Below are positions 8,527 to 13,485 of a stretch of 13,485 nt of DNA, in pieces. Below the pieces are notes generated by a model that was not told the origin of the DNA, ran no database searches, and saw only the letters and a program-made list of their open reading frames with translations. This DNA is from an uncultured Prevotella sp. GTDB taxonomy: Bacteria; Bacteroidota; Bacteroidia; Bacteroidales; Bacteroidaceae. Position 1 is the first letter of the stretch, and each line of letters opens with the position of its first letter. Position numbers and translations under genes: made by a program. The stretch spans positions 1 to 13,485 of the forward strand of contig USHW01000058.1 in assembly GCA_900554545.1 (NCBI GenBank), read 5' to 3'.

Positions 8527-8573
8527 AACGCGAAAGGCGTCCTTTCATCGTGTGAAAGGACGCCTTTCGCGTT
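8527..8573. terminator. 21-bp hairpin terminator between convergent genes
   Basis: Bases 8527-8547 and 8553-8573 are exact reverse complements around the loop TCGTG. It starts 25 bases after the stop of the LOG-family gene and ends 33 bases before the stop of the symporter gene coming the other way. On the plus strand it is followed by a weak T-rich stretch (ATTCTTT). It probably ends both transcripts, and the plus-strand one best. Confidence 0.85.
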
Positions 8574-8605
8574 ATTCTTTGCTTTCTTTGAAACGGCGCG
8601 CAGCC

Positions 8606-9784
8606 TTATGCCGCCGGGCCTGCGGCCTTCTTACCGAACATCTTGTCAACCACAATGGCCACCGCTCCGTCTCCCGTCACGTTGCAGGCCGTGCCGAAGC
8701 TGTCCATCGCTATGTACAGGGCAATCATCAAGGCCTGGTCTTGCTCGCCGAAGCCGAGCACCGACGCCAGCGGAGCCAGCGCCGCCATGATTGACCCTCC
8801 GGGCACTCCCGGCGCGGCAACCATCATCACCGACAGCAGCATTATGAAGCCGGTGAACAGCACCGGGTCGTGAGGCATGCCCTTGAGCATGCAGATGGTG
8901 AGGGCGCAGGCCGTGATTTTCATCACTGAGCCTGACATGTGGATGGTCGCGCAGAGCGGAACGGTGAAGCCGGCCACGTCCTTGCTCACGCCGTTAAGCT
9001 CGGTCTGTTTCAGCGTAACGGGGATGGTGGCCGCCGAAGACGACGTGCCCAAGGCCGTGAAATACGCCGGCATCATGCGCCAGAGCAGCTTCAGCGGATT
9101 GCGCTTTGACAGCAGTCCGGCCACGCAGAACTGGTAAAGCAGTATCACGATGTGCAGGATGAAGATGACGACGATGATTTTCGCGAACACCGCCATTATC
9201 GAATAAGCCTCGCCGCTGGCCGTCATGTTGAGGAAGATGCCGAAGATGTAAGGCGGCAGCAGGGGGATGATGGCCTTCTCGATAACCTTGCCCGTGATGG
9301 CCATAAGCTCGTCGGCGCCCCGCCGCATCACGGGGGCGTCGCCGTAGGCTATGCCAAGACCCATCATGAACGACAGCACGAGGGCGCTCATAACGTCTAA
9401 GAGTGGAGGTATGGCGATGGTGAAATAAGGCTCTATGGCGGCCTGCGCACCCTGCGACGAGGTGGCGGCCAGCCCCTCGGTCATGGCCGGGAAGAGCGCG
9501 CTGCCAGTGCCGTAGGCCAGCATTCCGCACAGCACCGTGTCGACGTAGGCTATCGCCACCGTGGCAATGAGCATCTTTCCGGCCGACTTGCCGATGCCGG
9601 CTATTGCCGGAGTGACAAGCCCCACGATTATTATCGGCACGAGGAAGCCGAGAAACTGGCTGAAGATGGCGTTGAAGGTGATGAACGGGCGTATCCAGGG
9701 TTCTGTCATTACGTTGCCCAATGCCACGCCGAGTATTATGGCAACGATAATCCGGGGCAGCAGCCCGAAGCGTGTTTTTTTCAT
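8606..9784 (-). CDS. Dicarboxylate/amino acid:cation symporter (DAACS/GltP family), substituted binding site
   Basis: Secondary transporter of the inner membrane, 392 residues, with the eight-helix, two-hairpin fold of the GltPh family. Visible: hydrophobic helices from residue 8; hairpin 1 with GTSSSAATIPVTL (246-258, SSS 248-250); helix 7 HMSGS (282-286); hairpin 2 AAPGVPGGSIM (323-333); helix 8 DSFGTACNVTGD (361-372). Compared with GltPh helix 8 (D394, R397, N401, D405) this has D361, Gly364, N368, D372: the arginine that holds the acidic side chain is glycine. Helix 7 has HMSGS in place of NMDGT, so sodium-site residues also differ. It is therefore probably not a glutamate/aspartate carrier; a neutral amino acid or other substrate is more likely, by analogy with ASCT and SstT carriers. 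Its start is only 32 bases beyond a terminator-like hairpin, with no promoter visible, so read-through from the flavoprotein gene may drive it. Confidence 0.9.
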   Translation of the reverse strand: MKKTRFGLLPRIIVAIILGVALGNVMTEPWIRPFITFNAIFSQFLGFLVPIIIVGLVTPAIAGIGKSAGKMLIATVAIAYVDTVLCGMLAYGTGSALFPAMTEGLAATSSQGAQAAIEPYFTIAIPPLLDVMSALVLSFMMGLGIAYGDAPVMRRGADELMAITGKVIEKAIIPLLPPYIFGIFLNMTASGEAYSIMAVFAKIIVVIFILHIVILLYQFCVAGLLSKRNPLKLLWRMMPAYFTALGTSSSAATIPVTLKQTELNGVSKDVAGFTVPLCATIHMSGSVMKITACALTICMLKGMPHDPVLFTGFIMLLSVMMVAAPGVPGGSIMAALAPLASVLGFGEQDQALMIALYIAMDSFGTACNVTGDGAVAIVVDKMFGKKAAGPAA

Positions 9785-9816
9785 CTGTAAGTAAGCGGTT
9801 TAAGGTTATTCTTATG

Positions 9817-9850
9817 AAAAAGCCCCGTGAGGCGTGCATCCCCACGGGGC
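9817..9850 (-). terminator. Hairpin with T-run after the flavodiiron protein gene
   Basis: On the minus strand GCCCCGTG and CACGGGGC (9850-9843 and 9829-9822) pair with a 13-base loop and are followed directly by TTTTT (9821-9817): a classical intrinsic terminator. It lies 54 bases past the flavoprotein stop and 32 bases before the symporter ATG, so it may act as a partial terminator or attenuator. Confidence 0.75.
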
Positions 9851-9869
9851 GTATCGGTAGGTTTCCGTG

Positions 9870-9892
9870 GCTTCGGGGCGGTCCGCCGAAGC
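9870..9892 (-). other. Upstream hairpin preceding the terminator
   Basis: GCTTCGG (9870-9876) and CCGAAGC (9886-9892) are inverted repeats with a 9-base loop. In the minus-strand RNA its 3' half contains GCCCCG, the same hexamer as the 5' arm of the following terminator, so it could compete for the terminator 3' arm (CGGGGC). A switching role is speculative. Confidence 0.4.
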
Positions 9893-9904
9893 GCACGCGA
9901 GCCG

Positions 9905-11098
9905 TTATCTGTCCTGCTTCAGGCGTTCGGCCATTGCGCGTCCGAGTGCCTCGCACTGTGCGAAGGTGTCGTCTTTGAGGCTCTGTTTCATCTCCACCGG
10001 CACTCCCACAGGCTCGAACTTGAGGTGGTGTTCGTTCCATTCCTTGATGCGCTCCACGGCCTTTCCTGCCCACGCATAGCTGCCGAACCAGCCTAAGTAG
10101 TGGCGGTTCTTGATGTCCTTGCCGGCCAGCTCGCTCAAAAGCACTTCCATTTCGTGGTACAGTCCGGCGTTGTACGTCGGCGCGCCGACGATGAGTCCGC
10201 GGTAACGGAACACGTCACGTATGATGTAAGAGTGGTGAGTCTTCGACACGTTGTACATAACGATGTTCTTGATGCCGGCCTGGCTCGCCGCGCGGGCTAT
10301 CACTTCGGCCATGCGTTCGGTGTTGCCGTACATCGTTCCGTAGCATATCACGATGCCTTCCTCGGTCTCGTAGCGGCTTAGACGGTCGTAGATGCCTATC
10401 ACCTTGTCAACATATTCGTGCCATACGGGGCCGTGTGTCGAGCAGATGTAGTCGAGCTGCACTCCCTCTAATTTCTTCAGGGCGTTCTGTACGGGAGTTC
10501 CGTACTTGCCGACGATGTTCGAATAGTAGCGTACCATCTCCAGCCAGAACCCGTCGCAGTTGATTTCAGAGTCTATTATGCCGCCGTTCAGCGCGCCGAA
10601 GCAGCCGAACGCGTCGCCGGAGAACAGCGTGTTGGTGGTTGTGTCGAGCGTGACCATCGTCTCGGGCCAGTGCACCATAGGGGTGAGAACGAACGAGAGC
10701 TTGTGGTGTCCGAGGTCGAGCGTAGAGCCGTTCTTCACCTCCACCTCGTCGGTCGTTATGCCGTAGAAGCCCTCAATCATGCCGAACGTCTTTTTGTTGG
10801 CCACGATTTTCACTCCGGGATAGTACTTCCTGATAAGCTCTATGGCGCCGCTGTGGTCGGGTTCCATGTGGTTGATGACGAGATAATCTATCTGCCTGTC
10901 GCCCAATACTTCGCGTATGTTCTTGAGGTAAGGCATGAAGAAGTCAACCTCCACGGTGTCGACGAGGCACACCTTGTCGTCGTCGATGAGGTAAGAGTTA
11001 TAAGAAACGCCGTTGGGCAGCGGCCACAAGCCTTCGAAAAGCTCCTTGTTGCGGTCGTTGACGCCAACGTAATAGATTTTGTCTGTAATCTCAATCAT
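9905..11098 (-). CDS. Flavodiiron protein (A-type flavoprotein; O2/NO reductase)
   Basis: Cytosolic enzyme that reduces oxygen to water, or nitric oxide to nitrous oxide, using FMN and a diiron centre: a detoxifying role in anaerobes. 397 residues, the plain two-domain length. The metallo-beta-lactamase-like N-terminal domain has all iron ligands: H77-x-E79-x-D81-H82 in NHMEPDHSG, H143 in MVHWPET, D162 in FSGDAFG, H222 in STHGPVWH. The flavodoxin domain starts near 248: CYGTMYGNTERMAE binds the FMN phosphate, and GAPTYNAGLYHEM and GWFGSYAWAG supply the other FMN loops. No rubredoxin or reductase domain is fused, so electrons must come from separate proteins not in this window. It follows the PfkB kinase gene by 13 bases, so the two form an operon driven from 12113-12106. 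Confidence 0.95.
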   Translation of the reverse strand: MIEITDKIYYVGVNDRNKELFEGLWPLPNGVSYNSYLIDDDKVCLVDTVEVDFFMPYLKNIREVLGDRQIDYLVINHMEPDHSGAIELIRKYYPGVKIVANKKTFGMIEGFYGITTDEVEVKNGSTLDLGHHKLSFVLTPMVHWPETMVTLDTTTNTLFSGDAFGCFGALNGGIIDSEINCDGFWLEMVRYYSNIVGKYGTPVQNALKKLEGVQLDYICSTHGPVWHEYVDKVIGIYDRLSRYETEEGIVICYGTMYGNTERMAEVIARAASQAGIKNIVMYNVSKTHHSYIIRDVFRYRGLIVGAPTYNAGLYHEMEVLLSELAGKDIKNRHYLGWFGSYAWAGKAVERIKEWNEHHLKFEPVGVPVEMKQSLKDDTFAQCEALGRAMAERLKQDR

Positions 11099-11111
11099 GT
11101 CTGTATTTGTT

Positions 11112-12071
11112 TTAGTTGTTTCCTTTCAATGCGTTGCCAAACTCCTTCTTCATGGCCTCTCCGAAAGCCTTGTCTACGGAGTTGCCTATGCTTCGGCAGC
11201 AGTTGGCCGAGAAGGCGAGGGCGCACCGTATGATGTTGTCCCACGTCTGTTCGGGTATCGCGCCGTCCATCATGTCGCGCGTCACGCCGTAACGCATCAT
11301 GCCGTACACTATTCCGGCGTTGAAGTTGTCTCCGGCGCCGATGGTGCTCACCGTCTCCGTGGCCTCCACGGCGTAGCTCTTGCGCAGCCCGTTGTCGCCG
11401 CGCAGCTCCACGTCGGCCGCCCCGTCGGTGTAGACGAACTTCTTGCAGTAGAACGAAATCTCAGAGTTGTACACCTTGTCGGGCGTGTCCATGCGGTACA
11501 TCACGTTGAAGTCGTCGCGGCTTCCGCGCACTATGTCGGCGTATTCGAAGTTCTCCAGGATGTTCGGTGTCAGCTTCATCACCTCGTCGGCGTGCGCCGC
11601 GCGGAAGTTGACGTCATAGTAGATGATGGCTCCGCGGTCGCGTGCGGCGTTGAGTATTGCGGCCACCTGCGGTCGTATGACCGGGTTTACGGCGTAGTAA
11701 GAGCCGAGCATCACGATGTCGTCGCGGTTGATTTCAGGCGTGATGTAGTCCAGGCGGTCGTGCGGATGGTCCTTGTAGAATATGTATTCGGCGTCGTTCT
11801 GCCCGTTGAGGAACGCCAGCGAGACGGGCGACTTTGTGCCCTTGTTACGGCTGACGAACGTTGCGTCGACGCCGTTCTCCTTCAGGAAGCTCACCGTTTT
11901 TTCGCCGATGCGGTCGTCGCCCACCTCGCTTATGAACGCCGCCGGCACCCCGGCGCGCCCCAGCGATATTATGCCGTTGTACACGGAGCCGCCCGGCACG
12001 GCGCTCACGGGCTGCCCGCCCTTGAATATGATGTCGAGCACGGTTTCGCCTATTCCTATTACCTTGCGCAT
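11112..12071 (-). CDS. PfkB-family carbohydrate kinase (ribokinase/fructokinase-like)
   Basis: Transfers phosphate from ATP to a sugar or nucleoside hydroxyl; substrate not determined. 319 residues. The N-terminal signature lies in VPGGSVYNGIISLGRAG (25-41), where GG and N bind the sugar. ATP-site motif VSTIGAGDNFNAG (241-253) carries the anion hole GAGD with catalytic Asp248; the family usually has DTxGAGD, so the leading Asp is Ser here. EVGDDRIGEKTVSFLKENGV (49-68) is also typical. Cytosolic. First gene of a two-gene unit with the flavodiiron protein (13-base gap), reading away from the M16 peptidase gene. The 'YYDVNFR' segment (151-157) fits the fructokinase/ribokinase core. Confidence 0.9.
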   Translation of the reverse strand: MRKVIGIGETVLDIIFKGGQPVSAVPGGSVYNGIISLGRAGVPAAFISEVGDDRIGEKTVSFLKENGVDATFVSRNKGTKSPVSLAFLNGQNDAEYIFYKDHPHDRLDYITPEINRDDIVMLGSYYAVNPVIRPQVAAILNAARDRGAIIYYDVNFRAAHADEVMKLTPNILENFEYADIVRGSRDDFNVMYRMDTPDKVYNSEISFYCKKFVYTDGAADVELRGDNGLRKSYAVEATETVSTIGAGDNFNAGIVYGMMRYGVTRDMMDGAIPEQTWDNIIRCALAFSANCCRSIGNSVDKAFGEAMKKEFGNALKGNN

Positions 12072-12105
12072 TGTCGTTGTATTGCGATATGTTGGATATT
12101 CGCCG

Positions 12106-12113
12106 CAAAGATA
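12106..12113 (-). promoter_or_regulatory. -7 promoter element for the kinase/flavoprotein operon
   Basis: TATCTTTG on the minus strand (12113-12106) fits TANNTTTG and lies 34 bases upstream of the ATG at 12071. With 19 bases spacing the upstream tetramer is TTAC, a weak match to TTTG. Confidence 0.6.
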
Positions 12114-12167
12114 GTGAAAAAATGCTTTTTATGTAATCCGTAGCGTGTTAAACTCGTGAAAAACCTG

Positions 12168-12175
12168 TAATTTTG
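12168..12175 (+). promoter_or_regulatory. -7 promoter element just before the M16 peptidase gene
   Basis: TAATTTTG fits TANNTTTG, but the -33 region at the right distance (GTGT) is poor. It ends only 11 bases before the ATG at 12187, so a transcript starting from it would have a leader of a few bases or none. It shares the 115-base divergent space with the kinase promoter. Confidence 0.45.
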
Positions 12176-12186
12176 CACCCTTGGTT

Positions 12187-13416
12187 ATGAAATACAACAC
12201 TCATGTTTTAGGCAACGGGCTGCGCGTCATCCATCTGGCGTCGGCGTCGCCCGTGGTGTATTGCGGCTACGCCGTCGGCGCAGGCACGCGCGACGAGCTG
12301 CCGGGCGAGGAGGGTCTTGCCCACTTCTGCGAGCACATGACGTTCAAGGGCACTGCCCGGCGGCGCTCCATGCAGGTGCTTAACTGCCTGGAGAGCGTGG
12401 GCGGCGACCTCAACGCCTTCACGAACAAGGAGGACACGGTGTTCCATGCGGCCATCCTGCGCGAGCACCTGCCGCGCGCCGTCGACCTGCTTACCGACAT
12501 CGTGCTGCACAGCACCTATCCGCAGGCCGAGCTGGAGAAGGAAATAGAGGTGGTGTGCGACGAGATAGAGTGCTACAACGACTCGCCGGCGGAGCTGATT
12601 TACGACCGCTTCGAGAACATGGTGTTCGGCGGGCATCCCCTCGGACACAACATCCTCGGCACGCAGGAACGCCTGCGCGGCTTCACACATGACGACGTGG
12701 CGCGCTTCACAGGCAGGCATTACCGTCCGGAGAACGCGGTGTTCTTCGCTTATGGAGACATCGGCTTCGACCGCCTTGTGCGCCTCTTGGAGAAGGCCAC
12801 GGCCGGCTTTCCGCAGTGCGCCCCGCGCCGCGGAAAGGCGCGCGATGCGGTTGTTCCGGAGTACATGCCGCGCGAGGAGACCGTAGAGAGGGGCACGCAC
12901 CAGGCGCATGTGATGCTGGGCTGCCGCGCCTATGACGTGCACGACGCGCGCCGCTTCACGCTTTACCTTATGAACAACATTCTCGGCGGCCCGGGCATGA
13001 ACGCCCGGCTGAACATTGCCCTGAGGGAGAAGCACGGACTGGTGTACACCGTCGAAAGCTCGATGGTGAGCTATTCGGACACGGGGATGTGGTGCGCTTA
13101 CTTCGGGTGCGACCCTCACGACGTGTCGAAATGCCGCCGCCTCGTGATGCGCGAGCTTGACAAGCTGGCCTCGAAGCCGCTTTCAGCCGCCGCCCTCGCC
13201 GCCGCAAAGCGGCAGATAAAGGGGCAGATAGGCGTGGCCTGCGACAACCGCGAGAGCTTCGCCCTCGACTTCGGCCGCAGCTACCTGCACCACGGCATCG
13301 AGAAGGACGTGGCGCGGCTCATGGCGCGTGTCGACGAGGTGACAGCCGAGGGGATGCAGGCCGTTGCGCAGGACGTGTTCCGCAAGGACAGGCTTACCAC
13401 GCTGATGTTTGTGTGA
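12187..13416 (+). CDS. M16-family zinc metallopeptidase (pitrilysin/MPP-like)
   Basis: Processing or degrading peptidase of the inverted-zincin type. 409 residues from ATG 12187, the length of single-unit bacterial members. Zinc motif H46-F-C-E49-H50 in GLAHFCEHMTFKGT (43-56), third zinc ligand Glu126 in EVVCDEIE, 76 residues after H50 as expected. The C-terminal half keeps LGGPGMNARLNIALREKHGL (266-285) and the YTVES strand that follow the family's R/Y region, although the usual SRL is ARL. No signal peptide is seen, so it is probably cytosolic. An upstream TTG at 12181 would add two residues, but the ATG fits the MKYNTHVL start I expect for homologues and is preferred. It has no partner in the window; many relatives work as pairs. 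Confidence 0.93.
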   Translation: MKYNTHVLGNGLRVIHLASASPVVYCGYAVGAGTRDELPGEEGLAHFCEHMTFKGTARRRSMQVLNCLESVGGDLNAFTNKEDTVFHAAILREHLPRAVDLLTDIVLHSTYPQAELEKEIEVVCDEIECYNDSPAELIYDRFENMVFGGHPLGHNILGTQERLRGFTHDDVARFTGRHYRPENAVFFAYGDIGFDRLVRLLEKATAGFPQCAPRRGKARDAVVPEYMPREETVERGTHQAHVMLGCRAYDVHDARRFTLYLMNNILGGPGMNARLNIALREKHGLVYTVESSMVSYSDTGMWCAYFGCDPHDVSKCRRLVMRELDKLASKPLSAAALAAAKRQIKGQIGVACDNRESFALDFGRSYLHHGIEKDVARLMARVDEVTAEGMQAVAQDVFRKDRLTTLMFV

Positions 13417-13429
13417 GTTATGTCTTATG

Positions 13430-13483
13430 GAGTTAAAGAAGTTAAAGGAAGTTATCACTCGCTGCGCTCGTTAGAAGTTAAAG
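13430..13483. repeat. GAAGTTAAAG short-unit repeat after the peptidase gene
   Basis: GAGTTAAAG, AAGTTAAAG, GAAGTTA and, after an ACTCGCTGCGCTCGTT insert, GAAGTTAAAG again: 9-10 bp units starting 14 bases after the stop codon and running towards the window edge, where the tract may continue. No terminator hairpin is clear here. Confidence 0.7.
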
Positions 13484-13485
13484 CC

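Noticed and set aside
9905..10073. Minus-strand 359-residue frame spanning the symporter and flavoprotein 3' regions (8994-10073)
   Set aside because: It overlaps two well-supported genes in another frame and is Arg/His-rich, as typical of out-of-frame GC-rich DNA.
12208..13119. Minus-strand frame of 303 residues inside the M16 gene
   Set aside because: It is an opposite-strand shadow in GC-rich DNA; the M16 frame carries all zinc ligands.

Overview
The window reads as chromosomal DNA from a GC-rich member of the Bacteroidales, Prevotella-like or Muribaculaceae-like (genus not resolved). Two upstream regions carry a textbook Bacteroidetes sigma-ABfr promoter, TTTG-N19-TANNTTTG (7484..7454 minus; 7753..7783 plus). 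Start codons lack clear Shine-Dalgarno sites and sit behind AT-rich leaders. The proteins look like Bacteroidales orthologues. There is no phage, transposase, integrase, tRNA or rRNA gene.

Left part (1-5270, minus strand): a tripartite heavy-metal efflux operon transcribed right to left: His-rich lipoprotein adaptor (CusB/CzcB type), 1034-residue RND pump (CusA/CzcA type), then a TolC-type outer-membrane channel cut by the window edge. The two gaps inside the operon (144 and 89 bases) are filled by repeat elements of different families.

Middle (5270-8610): a repeat-packed spacer, then a DEAD-box RNA helicase with a DbpA-type RNA-binding domain (minus strand, non-ATG start, strong promoter, hairpin at the predicted mRNA 5' end). 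A divergent intergenic region of about 570 bases follows. It holds a 9-bp-phased palindrome, a run of small hairpins, and a 66-bp tandem repeat that makes up almost the whole predicted leader of a LOG-family (lysine decarboxylase-like) nucleotide hydrolase gene. That gene ends at a strong 21-bp hairpin terminator.

Right part (8606-12071, minus strand): PfkB-family sugar kinase, flavodiiron protein (O2/NO reductase), and a DAACS-family symporter with substituted substrate- and ion-binding residues. The symporter lies only 32 bases beyond a hairpin-plus-T-run terminator. A divergent promoter region separates this group from a plus-strand M16 zinc peptidase (12187-13416), followed by another short-unit repeat.

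The genes themselves are ordinary. The most unusual material is intergenic: at least six families of repeats, several built from 8-10 bp units, placed in operon gaps, promoters and leaders, some with near-identical copies kilobases apart. I found no convincing new multigene system.
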